The translations under genes and the position numbers were made by a program. A stretch of DNA of 64,000 nucleotides, taken from NCBI GenBank assembly GCA_934047225.1, contig OW204004.1:6576401-6640400 (forward strand), written 5' to 3'. Shown here in pieces: positions 44,937 to 56,905 of the stretch (the stretch's first letter is position 1; each line of letters begins with the position of its first letter). The notes beneath the pieces are model-generated. The model did no database searches. It was given only the letters and a program-made list of their open reading frames with translations, and was not told the origin of the DNA. Source of the DNA: Ypsolopha sequella. Its lineage: Eukaryota > Arthropoda > Insecta > Lepidoptera > Ypsolophidae.

Positions 44937-45245
44937 TAGCACAGTGTTTAATCGTGGGCGATGCGACTTGGTTGAATCACAAGTGCAAGGAGCGTGACGT
45001 ACTGTTTAATCGCAAAAACATCGTGTCACGGTCCTCGCACTTGGTTTCTGAATATAATATATATATTTTTTTAATGAAACAATTTAAAGTTCTAATCTTC
45101 AAAATGCAATGGAAACTTTGAGATTGCAACATACACAATTCATAGAAAATAAGGTTTTGTTGAATAACTATTGAGTGAATTTTGAATTCAAGTGTTCTGT
45201 TTCGATTAATTAGAAAAAGGCGGGTTTTTAACAATCTGGCTGCGA
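44937..45245. repeat. Two dispersed foldback-repeat fragments (partner of 6180-6470)
   Basis: The same pair of repeats as in the left copy, here with an additional CACGGTCCTCGCACTTGG arm that completes a palindrome with CAAGTGCAAGGAGCGTGA. Confidence 0.6.
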
Positions 45246-45831
45246 ACTATGCCCTGATGTACATTTTGAACAAGGACACGCAGACAAGAGGTTGAGATAA
45301 GGTAACAGAAAATTACTAAATTCACCAAACATTTTATAATAAAGCCAACCCGATGTCACGTTGCAATTATTTCACGTTTGATTTATTTTCATGTTTCCAA
45401 TTTGAATTGTTTAGTCCTTTCTTCGGATGTTTTTAGCTCAGGGTATCGTCACATAGTAAAAAATATTACCTGGTCTTTCGCCAAATTATACCAAGTGTTC
45501 ACAATTGTTGGTAATCTTGATAGTTCATTTTTTTGAGTAGTCTTCACAGATATGATAATATTTTTTAGTTCCACAGTGTAAGTCTGTATTGATGTAAAAC
45601 AGAAAAATAAAATGACAATAATTGCTCGATTCATTATAACGTGAGGTTGATTAGATCGGAAAATAACTAATGTAAGAATTTATTGTTGTGTTTCACAATC
45701 AAATGTTTTATTGTGTTATTCTTTATCCTTTATTCTTTATTGTTCACATAGATACCATAACAATTGCATTTGGAAATAATTTGTATAATTAAATTATACA
45801 ACCGCTTTGTTAAATAAGTAGCCCAAGTAGC

Positions 45832-47508
45832 ATTTTACTCCATTTAAGAATACACATTTAGTTCCCAGGTGTACTTGAAGCATTATTACAGTTCACTCGT
45901 GATGTAGAAGCTGCATTATTGCGATTAATAACACCTACACCTGTCTAAGGGACTTATAGAAGTGTAGATTACTTTTATACGATTGTTGATGTTATATTAC
46001 TCTAACAACTATCCTTTAGTCAGCCGTCTGACTAAGAGCATTATAGGAGGGTAGAGATACGGCAACCGCTGTTTAAAGGCCTACTTGTACGATGTTATAG
46101 AGCTAGCATTTTAATAGAACACACGTGGTCATTTATAAAGCCAAAGGCTGTTATGTTTACTTGTTTTAGACTGTTATACAGCTAGTAGCTGTAGTAGGAC
46201 TTGTTTGTGATCATTAAAATAACCTTTTTTTACTATCTGTACAGAAGTGTTTAAATGGTTCACATGTGCACTGTAGGCTGTTAAAAGGACTACATGTGTT
46301 GTCCATTAACATCAATAGCAGTTTATTTGTCCACAAGTACTACTCTTATTTGCTGTAAGCTGAACATGAATGTGAATGTGATATTCTATTACACTTATCC
46401 CACTGTGTATCTCACACGAAAACAAAAAGTGATTTTTGTTAGTTTGTTACAAAATTTGTGCTTTAGGTACTCATACTTGTCTTAGTACCTGGGCTAGGCG
46501 ATTTAACGGATAATAATTACTATTGCGGATCTCTAAAGTTTCAGTATATATTGCAAGAATTAAACGATGATACACAATTGACCTGAAATACATCTTAAAG
46601 CTGTACATAAGTTCACATTAGAATAAATTTATAGACATTGGCTCTGTAGTGGTACAAATGTGGGACTTCATATAGATAACAGCATTCTAACAGAACACAT
46701 GTGAACCTATATACGCTCACCGCATTAAATTGGAGTTATAACAGTTCACATAGCCGTTTTTCATTTCCACCATGTTGATCTACGTAACCTAAAATATTTA
46801 CCAAATAAATCTCCAAAATTATCATGCAGATTTATCACAAAATACGCAGATAGAGCGATTGAGTTTTGGTTTCATGTTATAATTAATAACTGTAGTATAA
46901 TTATAATGCCAATATAATATCAAAAACTGAAAATTATAGATTTCCTCTCAGCCAGTTTTAAATATTTTAAAATGAATATCGCGTTTTTTCAGAGGCGCGT
47001 GAATATTTTAGCTGTAAATATGTATACATTTCACGATAAAGTTGCATTCCCATGGCATTTACATTATTAAGTATATCGCGTGTTATCATAAATTTTTATC
47101 CTTGATCAGCCGGAGTTAATGTTTCTGATGGCACACACAAAAACAAACCAATCTAGGAAATTCATAATAAAATAAAGAAATAATAGGACACATGTGAATT
47201 TGAGGCTGTGTATTTAGCCACTTGTTACTCTTTATTACACTCATGTACGTTGTATGGTTCACACTGCGTCCCATATAGTGCCGTAAGTCAGCCTTAAGTC
47301 CGATGTTACTACTTAAACTGCTATTATAATGCTATTATACTGCTAATGTACAGCCATAGTGAACTTAAGGCTGTCTAATTTGTGCCCAAACTGGTTCTAT
47401 AAGAGCATTATAGCAAGCTATACAGCTCTTATACAGCTGACTTACACAGCTTGTGGAGTACATGTGAACGACTAGACATCTTATATAGAACCCCGAATGC
47501 TACTTGGG
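45832..47508. mobile_element. 1.7-kb non-autonomous DNA transposon
   Basis: Terminal inverted repeats CCCAAGTAGCATT (45832-45844) and AATGCTACTTGGG (47496-47508). No transposase ORF is seen. The motif ACATGTG, usually next to GAAC or GTTC, recurs at about 46264, 46286, 46701, 47184 and 47462, together with repeated TATACAGCT/GCTGTA words; these look like scattered transposase-binding repeats. AG lies outside each end. The superfamily is undetermined. Confidence 0.65.
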
Positions 47509-47618
47509 AGATATACATACGTGTACACTAACTTACATAACATAACGTACTATTAAATAAAATAAAATAAATATTGTTTGATTTTTTTTGTAATTTTGAA
47601 ATCATTATTGTTTTACTA

Positions 47619-48350
47619 TAGGTGGTAGAGCTGATGCCGGGCTCGACCGATAGGTGGTAGAGCTGATGCCGGGCTCGACCGATAGATGGTAGAGCTGATG
47701 CCGGGCTCGACCGATAGGTGGTAGAGCTGATGCCGGGCTCGACCGATAGGTGGTAGAGCTGATACCGGGCTCGACCGATAGGTGGTAGAACTGTGATGCC
47801 GGGCTCAACCGATAGGTGGTTGTGCTGTGATGCTGGGCTCGACCGATAGGTGGTAGAGCTGTGATGCCGGGCTCGACCGATAGGTGGTAGAGCTGTGATG
47901 CCGGGCTCGAACGATAGGTGGTAGAGCTGTGATGCTGGGCTCGACCGATAGGTGGTAGAGCTGTGATGCCGGGCTCGACCGATAGGTGGTATAGCTGTGA
48001 TGCCGGGCTCGACCAATAGGTGGTAGAGCTGTGATGCTGGGCTCGACCGATAGGTGGTAGAGCTGTGATGCCGGGCTCGACCGATAGGTATAGATCTGTG
48101 TTGCCGGGTTCGACCGATAGGTGGTAGAGCTGCGATGCCGGGCTCGGACGATAGGTGGTAGAGCTGTGATGCCGGGCTCGACCGATAGGTGGTAGAGATG
48201 TGTTGCCGGGTTCGACCGATAGGTGGTAGAGCTGTGATGCCCGGCTCGACCGATAGGTGGTAGAGCTGATGCCGGGCTCGACTGATAGGTGGTAAAGCTG
48301 TGATGCCGGGCTCGACCGATAGGTGGTAGAGCTGTGATGCCGGGCTCGAC
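47619..48350. repeat. 34-bp minisatellite, about 22 units
   Basis: The unit is GGTGGTAGAGCTGTGATGCC followed by GGGCTCGACCGATA; some units lack two bases (32 bp). All three minus-strand frames are open through it, which produces a 316-codon pseudo-ORF with YHLSVEPGI/LPPIGRA-type repeats. There are no spacers, so this is not CRISPR. Confidence 0.95.
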
Positions 48351-48700
48351 TGTAGAGGTACCACCATCTTACTTGGAGACCCCCTCGAAGTAAGTCGGGG
48401 GAGAGTAAGAGGACAGCTCACAGGCAAAAAACCAGGAGGCCCACCATGCCTGGGACCGTTGGATGGCGGTATATCCATTCCTAATAGCCGGGCCTTATAT
48501 GGAACAGACTGGTGACGGGCAGTGGCGTCACTGGTGCGAGGGTTCCGGCACCGCGCTCACCAACCCGCCTGTCCAGCGTGTGTGAGTATGGGCAATTCTT
48601 CCAGGATGACTACCGGGAGTGGCAAAGTCCTGGAAAGGCTTATGTCCAGCAGTGGACGAACTAGGCTGATGGATGGATGATTATTTTAGTGTGTAGTGTG
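48351..48700 (+). mobile_element. RTE-type retroposon 3' end
   Basis: GCTTATGTCCAGCAGTGGAC at about 48639, followed by GGCTGATGGATGGATGATTA, is the 3' terminal motif of abundant lepidopteran RTE elements and SINEs (family knowledge). The upstream GC-richer sequence from about 48360 is probably its body. No RT is encoded. Confidence 0.65.
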
Positions 48701-48916
48701 TGAGTGAAGTCTTTTGCTTTATTTTTAGTTAGTCAAAGGTGTAATTGCATTCATTTCATTGTCATTCGAAATTAAAAGAATACCTACCTAGTTTTTGTGT
48801 AAAATAAACCGTCTATAGTGCTCAATTGTTATGGAAAGTGGCAGTGATGGTCATGAAAATGACGAAAGACCGGGAGTATCACGCCAAATTCAAGCCCTGG
48901 GCTTGCGCAGGATCTT

Positions 48917-50539
48917 TTAATAGATCACGTACCTCAGTGTCTTTCTGTATTTGCTTTTAAACATATTAATTCATTAACTGTAATTAAAGCATTTAAATCG
49001 CTTAACTTGAAAAAAACCGAGGACTTATGGGGCCTATCTGTGAAAGTTATAAGTTCTGTTATTGATTTAATAGCTCCTTATTTGGCATTAATTTTTAATA
49101 AATGTGTAGATGATGGTATCTTTCCTGACTTAATGAAGTTTAGTAAATTGATCCCCCTTTTTAAATCAGGCGACAACGGGGACCCTTCAAACTATAGACC
49201 TGTGTCAGTTTTACCGGTATTGAGTAAGGTTTTTGAAAAAATAGTTTTTAATCAATTGTTATTTCATTTTAATTTAAATAAGTTGCTTCACTGTGAACAA
49301 TATGGATTCACTAGAGGGAGGTCAACCACATATGCAGGAGTTGCTTTAGTTAAGCACATTTTTGATGCTTGGGAAGAAAAGCAAGATGCATTTGGTGTAT
49401 TTTGTGACCTCTCGAAAGCCTTTGATTGCGTTAATCATGAAACACTCTTATGTAAATTGGATCACTACGGAGTGAGGGGCAAATCTTTGGCGTTATTGAA
49501 GTCATATCTTAGTGATCGTATTCAAAAGGTAGACATTAACGGGGTAAAATCATGTGGAGCATTAGTTAAAATGGGTGTCCCACAGGGTTCCATATTAGGG
49601 CCCCTGCTGTTTTTAATTTACATAAATGACCTTCCTTATTTAGTTAAAGACTTAACGAAGATAGTATTATTCGCAGACGACACGTCACTTATTTTTAAAG
49701 TTAATAGACGTAAAGATATCCTTGACGGCGCGAATACAACTTTATCACTAGTGCTTGATTCGTTTACTGTAAATAATTTAGTTTTAAACGCAAAAAAGAC
49801 AAAATGTATAAAATTTACGTTACCAAATGTAATTCAAGTGGATGGTAATTTGCTTTTGCAGGGGTCCAAGCTGGAGTTAGTTAACGAAACTAAGTTTTTG
49901 GGCATTACGGTAGACTCTCGTCTTCAGTGGGGTCCCCACATAGAAGCCCTATGTGGTAGACTTAGTTCGGCCGCATACGCTGTTAGACGCATAAGACAAA
50001 TTACTGATGTAGATACTGCTAGACTAGTCTATTTTAGTTACTTTCACAGCATTATGTCACACGGCATGCTGTTATGGGGTAGAGCCGCGGATACAGACGC
50101 AGTCTTTGTTTTGCAGAAGAGAGCAATTCGGGCTATTTATAATATGAAGCACCGGGATTCATTAAGAGAAAAGTTCAAAGAAATTAATATATTGACGATT
50201 CCTTGTGAATATATTTACCAAGTCCTTAGATATGTCAGAAAAAATGTTGAGTCTTTCCCAAGGCTTGGTAAGCAACATTGCAAGGAAACCAGAAATAAGC
50301 ATAAATTGGCTTTTCCAAAAATCAGACTCGCTAAGGTGAGTACTTCTTTCGTAGGACATGGTATAAGATTTTACAATAAACTTCCAAAGGAGGTCCTTAC
50401 TTTGTCAGAGAATAAGTTTAAACTGTATATTAAGCAGGGCCTATTGAAAAAGGCATCTTATAAAATATATGAATATTTGGATGATGGTGAAGCATGGTGT
50501 TACAGTGATAATGATAGTAAGTTATATTTAATTAAATAG
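48917..50539 (+). CDS. Jockey-like reverse transcriptase (5'-truncated ORF2)
   Basis: The frame is open from about 48917 (DLLIDHVPQCLSVFAF) to 50539, with no ATG needed because the 5' part is missing. Motifs: KLIPLFKSGDNGDPSNYRPV, FGVFCDLSKAFDCVNHETLL, GVPQGSILGPLLFLIYINDL near 49575, catalytic LFADDTSL near 49665, thumb FLGITVDSRLQWGPHI, and a C-terminal domain ending DDGEAWCYSDNDSK. RT motifs are complete and no stop or shift is visible. The upstream endonuclease is absent, so it cannot move by itself. Two other fragments of the family lie at 23145-23880 (minus) and 37826-38400. Confidence 0.93.
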   Translation, partial: LIDHVPQCLSVFAFKHINSLTVIKAFKSLNLKKTEDLWGLSVKVISSVIDLIAPYLALIFNKCVDDGIFPDLMKFSKLIPLFKSGDNGDPSNYRPVSVLPVLSKVFEKIVFNQLLFHFNLNKLLHCEQYGFTRGRSTTYAGVALVKHIFDAWEEKQDAFGVFCDLSKAFDCVNHETLLCKLDHYGVRGKSLALLKSYLSDRIQKVDINGVKSCGALVKMGVPQGSILGPLLFLIYINDLPYLVKDLTKIVLFADDTSLIFKVNRRKDILDGANTTLSLVLDSFTVNNLVLNAKKTKCIKFTLPNVIQVDGNLLLQGSKLELVNETKFLGITVDSRLQWGPHIEALCGRLSSAAYAVRRIRQITDVDTARLVYFSYFHSIMSHGMLLWGRAADTDAVFVLQKRAIRAIYNMKHRDSLREKFKEINILTIPCEYIYQVLRYVRKNVESFPRLGKQHCKETRNKHKLAFPKIRLAKVSTSFVGHGIRFYNKLPKEVLTLSENKFKLYIKQGLLKKASYKIYEYLDDGEAWCYSDNDSKLYLIK

Positions 50540-51670
50540 TATAATTTCTTAACTTATGATTCCTCTAAGGTGTTAACATTAATTGATTACAGACTGTAAA
50601 AGGAAAAGGACTATATGAGACAGGTAGACAAAGATATATATGTTTTTCTTTTTTTTCATTAACCTGAATTCCTGCTGTCTTGTATTTTCTTATCCCTTGG
50701 TTAAAGTAGATATAAGTCATATATTGTATAGTATAAGTTTTATGTTGAAAAAAAGACATGATCTTGCTAAGTTTCTTGCCCTTCTTCTTAGCAAGACTAA
50801 TCGAATGGGCGGAGGTAGGCATGTATTTATATATGTAACCTATTAGTATGTAGTATATAGGATGGGATTTGGTCGGCCGCCTGGATTCGTGCTGGGGGCT
50901 CGGTTGGTGATCATTGAACCTTGTTCCTGGTCCCTGGCCGGGTCTCCGGTATGGGTTCGGGCGGCTGATTGGATTTTACCTTGTATAATATATATTTTAC
51001 CTATCATTTTTATTTATTTATTTATTTATTTACAAACAAGGAGTACAAACAGAGAGAGGCACATAATATCTTACAGTAAAGTTATAGGTATTTTTTCATT
51101 GTACCACTATCCTTAGCATACTCACAGATAATATAAATGTTTGAAGTGACGCAGACAGGAGATATAGATAAAAGTAATATCATATTTTTGTTTAAAGAAT
51201 TATAACAAAGCTAAAACCCACAACCAATCTTAAAACTAACATGCACACAGAAAATTATAAAGATTAATTAATTGTCAGAAAGCGCTTTCTTCACTTGTCT
51301 TTTATAACACATATATGAACAATTATTGAAGTCGATATTCAAGAAATTTTCATTATGACTCTTACACATTCGGTATAGTGGATCTCTTTTACCTGTTTCT
51401 TTTTTTACAGACTTTAGAACAAAGACAACTTTAGGTATGGTACTACGAGTGAGCAACTTAGGAACTCTAAAATTTATCTGATGTAAAAGTGTAAAAGTTT
51501 TAATCGTAAATATATTGCTACATAAATTAAATAAACCTTTAATTTAGTTCATGTACATTTATTATTTTATTACATATATTTTCTTTATTAGATTAAATGT
51601 GACGTGTAAAAAGTGTATATATATATAGGTATAGACCTGCTTTGCAAAATAAACTATTTGAATTTGAAAG
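50540..51670 (+). mobile_element. 3' UTR and tail of the Jockey-like element
   Basis: Matches the complement of 23165-23770 in order, with an interruption at 51006-51490. It ends AAATAAACTATTTGAATTTG near 51662. The total UTR without the insertion is about 650 bases. Confidence 0.85.
51006..51490 (-). mobile_element. Second non-LTR fragment inserted in the 3' UTR
   Basis: Copy 2 of the family reads TTTTACCTATAATTTTAATC (reverse strand of 23330-23350) without interruption, so this segment is an insertion. On the plus strand it starts with TTTATTTATTTATTTA, the complement of a TAAA-type tail. The minus-strand frame 51456-51268 encodes FRVPKLLTRSTIPKVVF (extended by the preceding codons) and KRQVKKAL, resembling a Jockey-type ORF2 C-terminus. 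Confidence 0.75.
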
Positions 51671-51691
51671 AAGAAACGTGTGAGTAGAGGC

Positions 51692-51811
51692 GATATGGTA
51701 GAGAAACAGAAACATCGTCAACAAAAGTATAGGCCGGATTGGGAAAAGGACCCCAAGTTTATTAATTGGCTCACCCACGACCATAAAAATAATCTTAAAG
51801 CGAGGATATGC
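51692..51811 (+). pseudogene. Short zinc-finger-like relic (weak)
   Basis: A plus-strand frame reads MVEKQKHRQQKYRPDWEKDP and then KFINWLTHD before a stop. RPxWEKDPxFxxWL is the opening of a BED-like/hAT-associated domain found in many insect proteins, but the Cys/His ligands that should follow are missing. Very short; assignment tentative. Confidence 0.3.
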
Positions 51812-52864
51812 TAAAGAGATTAAATTCTCAGCAGCTTGAATCTGATATGCAAGAGCTAATAGACTTACAAGAGTAAATTTTTGATGTTGATTTTAAATAT
51901 TTTAACTATTGTTACATTAGTAATTAAAAGTACTATAATTTTGTACGAAATACTATCCTTTCTGTATTTTTGTGTTATCTTTTTCAACGCACCTAAATCC
52001 AACCCTCAGTATTTATTTGTTTCTGCTTTTGTGGGCATAATCTCATGCACGAATATGAGTATTATTCACGAATTGTAGTATCAGGACAAACTCATGTGAG
52101 TTTATTGATACTATTCATCATGTAAAAAAATAGTGTCAAATTATGAATAAATAAATATATAAAAAACTATATATTTTAAGGATTTTAGGAAGAATCAAGG
52201 GTTTAATTCTGGAATCTTAACAATGTAGCTCCTTTAAGTAACAAACTTTGAGTGAGATTTAAATAAAATACAGAATACAGTTACAAAATTCACTTTTATT
52301 AAATGAATGCAGACAGATAGGAGTCTTCGAAAATTACTAAATATAAACAAATTCCATTTAAATTAGGGTGAGTTGACATCATAAATGTAAAAAAAAACGA
52401 TTTAGCTCACTTTTTATTATCAGTTACATAGGTGAAACAAAAGGCAATGTTAATGAAACAAAATGTGTTAGGCTTCTACAAGTCTGAAAGTGCACATACG
52501 AATCTTGATATAAACGGCTCTGCAGTGGTTGAACACGCCTTAATTTCTAGTCTAGGGTGCTAATATTACAATTTTTGAACGTTAATTCAGTCTTTCATAA
52601 TCACAACGAGTCTTTAGCTCTACCTTCAAAGAATGCTAGTTTTAGTTTTATTTTTAAAAAGACATCTATGCCGCGACTTAAATAGAAAAGATAAGATGCG
52701 TTTATTCATGAAAGTAGGTAGTGTTACATTTGATCTTATGATAAATTGATGTGCTCTACACTCTGCCGAAAGGCGTATGAATATAAAATAAGTGTACACA
52801 AAATTAGAACATCATGCACTCACATATATATTTATATACATTATTGATCTATTACCCCTCGGCC

Positions 52865-53260
52865 ATAGCTTCAGGTTTCGAGAGGCGCGCCAAGCAGTTC
52901 TTCTTGCGACGGCGGCGCCGGCGGAGAGAACAAATGTATGAAGTTCTATAGGGCCGGCCATGTGTCGCATCTCGCGCGTCTTGTCCGGCTTCGAGTGACT
53001 TGCGCTCTCTCGACGGCGGTGTGCGGGGAGGCGGGGAGCCGCACTAGTGATCGAGCGCATAGGAAGACCCTAGTGTCGAGCGCTTTGAGCAAGCGAGCGC
53101 GCTATACATCCGATGCGGTGGAAGGCGCCGACGGGTGTCGTGGCAGGGCAAAGCCCGTCGCAAAAACCGCCTGGAAGCGCAGCAAGAAGCGCCGCCAGAA
53201 GCCTGAAGCTATGGCCGACCGGTTAGACATTTTAAGAAAAGGAAATTGTATTTACAGAAT
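52865..53260. repeat. GC-rich inverted-repeat island (partner of 14266-14656)
   Basis: Begins GGCCATAGCTTCAGG and ends with the complement near 53202-53216. The same basic frame is open at 52938-53267. Lacks the internal GGCCGGCC palindrome of the left copy. Confidence 0.5.
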
Positions 53261-53508
53261 TAATTAGCTTGCAAATTGTTCAGGCTCCAGTCTCAGACAA
53301 AATGGCCTACCAAAGAAATAAAATACTTTAATGACAATAAAAAATAAAAATAAACTACAAAAACAAATATCTATGTCACAGATAAAATTAAATTGATTTA
53401 TCATTATTAAAGTCTTTCACAGTGTTATAACATTTTTCAGGTAGAATATTGTATAATTTGTTTTTAAATTCATTTATGCTGAGTTCTTTCCAGTTTTCGG
53501 AATTTTAT

Positions 53509-54956
53509 TTATTTATTTTATTTTTATTTATTTGTATTACAAAAATACTAAACAATACAGGAGTGCAACAAAAACCTGTGGGGGTTTATCCGTGCACCCC
53601 GTTCCTCTTAACTACTTAAATAAACAACACTTCATAACCTTAATCAAAAGTAAAAATAAATAATTAACAGCTAACAAAAAAAAAACAAAGCTTACATTCT
53701 AAAGGTAAGAGAATGACATATTCTTAAATGATTAGTTTCTGCTATCACGCCAAGATAAGAAGAAAACCAGTTCGAAACGAAAACCAGTTACAAATTTAAA
53801 TTGTATTTATGCAAGAGTTCTTATACAAGGGCAACAAAGCGCAGATTTGTATGGAATGTTATCATCTAATAGTTTACAAAGAGAGCTTGCACTGGTCTTC
53901 GCTAACATAACATGTAAACATACAGGGTGATGCATAATTATAAAGGAAAATTATTTGTGTTAGTTTGTTCATCATACCTACGACTAATAAATATTTTGGT
54001 AAGTTAGTATTATATGTTACTAAATTATATTATAATAAATAGAGGTATATTATGTTATACTTTGACTTATTGTAATTTTATTTTAGATTTTCCAAAAAGT
54101 ACTGTTTAAGCTTTTGTTTTAGGTTTTTATGATAGATTTCTTGTTTGAGTGTCAGTGATAAACTATTTATCAATTTAGGAATAATATATTCAGATGTTTT
54201 CTGGCCATAGAAATTATTCATGAGCGGTACTTCAAGCTTTTTGTCGGTAATTTTACGAGTATATATGTTGTGCGTTACATATTTTTGTATGTCGCTGCGA
54301 AAGTATTGTTCTTTTAAAAGCACCAGCTCGACCTTATGATTTAAATATGTATTTAAATAGACCCATTGGATTATCACTGTATTTCTCTTTTATTTTGGAT
54401 TAAATATATATATATTGCTACATAGAGCACTTATTTTATTTTATTTTTTGTTTAATTAAAACAATAAATATATAAAAATTATTTTCGAAATATATTTCGG
54501 CCCACTTTGGGGCCGGCGTCAGTCGAATTAAAAACGGTAATTTACCGTTTTTAATTCTTTTATTTTGGCAGGTACTATTAACTTGAGCATAAGTAATTGT
54601 AATAGATCTTGTCCAGATATGTATTATTCGTTCTTCCATAGCTACTTAAACCATAAGAAACTATAGATTCAGATAGTGAACTATATATACATAACAACAC
54701 GCTAAAAGGGACTTTGTTTTTAATCAGGTATAATTTGGCCATCACAGCTCTTAATTTATTGCACACGTAATCTATATGTGCACCCCAGCTGAATCTATCG
54801 TCGATTATTACGCCTAGGTACATTTGCTGGCTTTCTTGCTTGATAGTCGGACAGCTACAGTGCATACTGTTGCTATGCATACAGTCATGGGTATGAGCAA
54901 CTAAGTGTACGTTGTCCGCAACATTGAGGTTATGACTAGATAAAATATTAGTTTAT
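53509..54956 (-). mobile_element. Jockey-like element fragment, empty site in the left copy
   Basis: TTTAT is repeated at 53504-53508 and 54952-54956, and the left copy near 14945 reads ATTTTATAAAATAG without the insert. The minus strand encodes the RT thumb (QQMYLGVIIDDRFSWGAHI) at 54880-54578 and the C-terminal region (NNFYGQKTSEYIIPKLINSL) at 54377-54078. The catalytic RT core is absent, so it is 5'-truncated. Its 3' side (53509-54077) is AT-rich and may include a second small repeat. A perfect palindrome lies at 54525-54557. Confidence 0.85.
54525..54557. repeat. 33-base palindrome
   Basis: GAATTAAAAACGGTAA is followed after one T by its exact complement. It interrupts the coding relic between the thumb and C-terminal pieces, so it is probably the residue of a small foldback insertion. 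Confidence 0.8.
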
Positions 54957-55659
54957 AAAATAGTTTAGGGCCCATGACAAATATATTTTTGTGTAAAAGT
55001 TCTGTACCTTATTTATCTATAATAATAATAATAATGAAATTTAGAGATTTCAGTTGTTTTTCATTGTAAAAAAATAATCACAGCAAAACCATCGCGGGAT
55101 TAATTCTTACAAATGAAATCTGAAGTCTGTATATTTGTTTGTTGGTTTATTTATTTAAAACAGAAACCAGAACCTCTATAAATACAAAAAACATGAAAAA
55201 AATGGGCTGCTATCGCACAACATGGCACAAATCACGTCATATCGTACAAAATCTTTCTATTTATCTGGAAACAAAATAAGTTATCCGTACATTACAAATA
55301 AATTACAAATAAATTTATTACATTAAAATTTTATTTGGCATGTCGTTTTTAATTTAAAACGTATCACATTTGTATAGAATTTTGTGCTGGAGACTCTTTA
55401 TTATAATTACTTAGGAACTGTATATAAACAATCAATACAGTATCAAAACGAATCTGTTGAAATTCATTGCTGGGTAAACTAAAATGTTAAGATTATGAAA
55501 ACAAATTTAGTCTAATCACCAGACCTAACTTTTAAACTATAAGCTTAGGAGCTACTAGGCTTCATCTTGGGTAGCTAAGATGTAATCGTTTCTTTTTTAA
55601 CTTCAATTTGTGTGACATGGAAATATTTAAATATGATTTTTGGCTACTGCGTCCAAGTC

Positions 55660-56290
55660 TCGCTCCCGGTTCCGTGGACGATCTCCACATCCACGTCAAC
55701 AGTTCCAGCGCTTCCGCTCCCGGTCCACTAGGGACCATCAATGTTGATATCATCGTACTTTTGGTGAGAAAACTTCTTGTCGTTCTCCATGTAACTATTC
55801 AAAAACTAGTTGATCGATCGCTAGTAGCGGCGAGTTATTGTGATTCCGTATCAAGCCGCTTGTTTGTGAGTGATAAAAAAACGCTAAATTACTTAAACGC
55901 TAAAACAATAAATTTTTGGTCGATACTGGATCTGACTTGTGTGTCTACCCGCTTAGTTATTTGAAAGGACCTTATAGACCTACAACTAATTATGATTTGT
56001 TTGCTGCAAATGGCACTGTTATACATACTTATGGTACAATAAGTTTATGCTTAGATTTTGGCTTGCCCCGCACCTTTTCTTGGCGTTTTGTAATTGCAAA
56101 TGTTAGTAAACCCATAATAGGGGCAGATTTTATTTCATACTACAGTTTTCTCGTTGATATTCGTCACTCACGCTTGATTGATAATGTGACTTCGCTTACT
56201 TCAGCCGCCTCACTCACTTCTGCTTGCACTTGCCCGCAAAATCAATTTATCACAAGATACTACAACAATATCCGGACTTGACCAGACTTG
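55660..56290 (+). pseudogene. Gypsy gag end and retroviral-type protease (right copy)
   Basis: The gag zinc motif at about 55742-55800 keeps the Cys and His positions but has TGA where the left copy has Trp, and is one codon shorter. The protease follows, with DTGSDLCVYP near 55922-55951, AANGTVIHTYGTISLCLDFG, and SKPIIGADFISYYSFLVD near 56105-56160, ending LIDNVTSLTS. This order (CWYH finger, DTG protease) marks a group of arthropod Ty3/Gypsy elements. The start of the following polyprotein (QQYPDLTRLAGYPVERKVK) is visible to about 56320, after which RT, RNase H and most of the integrase are deleted. Confidence 0.85.
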
Positions 56291-56491
56291 CTGGTTACCC
56301 AGTTGAACGTAAGGTTAAAGATTACTACTCAACATTTACTCAGATACTCAACATTTCATCAGAACTACTCCTAGGTCACCTGTTTTTAGCCGTCGAAGAC
56401 GTCTCGCGCCTGTTATGGATATTTAATATAACTATATTGTGAACATATACGTGTTTAACTTGTAAACCTGTCCAACAACACCTACAAAGTT

Positions 56492-56905
56492 ATGTTCAAA
56501 AAACGGTTTAGAACGGGGGGAAAATGGGAAAAAGGCATTGTTTTAAATAAAATTGGTAGCAAAATGTTTAAGATTAGTTATGGCACGGAGAGGCATAGGC
56601 GACATGCTGATCAACTATACAAGCGTAGTACTGATGAGAAGGAGAATGTGTTTGAGGACCTGGGAGGTTCACCTTCTGCAGAAGATAACCAACGCAACGA
56701 CGTGAATGAGCCTACTCCTGAGTTGACTGACGAGCAAGTTCCATCTTCACCCGAGAGAGGTGACATTCAGCAGCTCAGAGCATCGGTCTCCGGCCAAGTT
56801 ATATCAAGCGCAGCAAGCGTAGCACGGACCAATGACACAGCATGCCAGCAGCCGATGAAGTCACAACAAGCCGGTGATAACATCGTCTCCGATGACATCA
56901 CCGAG
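56492..56905 (+). pseudogene. Gypsy integrase C-terminal tail
   Basis: FRTGGKWEKGIVLNKIGSKM and RHRRHADQLYKR match the small SH3-like module at the end of Ty3/Gypsy integrases, followed by an acidic, Ser/Pro-rich tail. The frame runs into the MITE that starts at 56903, which supplies the stop. It belongs to the same deleted provirus as 55660-56290 and the LTR at 57624. Confidence 0.75.

Larger units (their letters stand above)
41041..45750 (+). repeat. Duplicated block 1, right copy
   Basis: Partner of 1-7035. Insertions specific to this copy include about 41135-41380 (retroposon tail), about 41896-42890 (unlike the left copy), the RLE element at 43970-44901 and the foldback at 43301-43375. 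Confidence 0.85.

Noticed and set aside
47619..48350. CRISPR-like array
   Set aside because: Repeats are directly adjacent with no variable spacers, and the DNA is eukaryotic.
47528..48478. 316-codon minus-strand frame with repeated peptides
   Set aside because: The frame exists because the 34-bp minisatellite unit lacks stops in every minus frame; no start context or domain.
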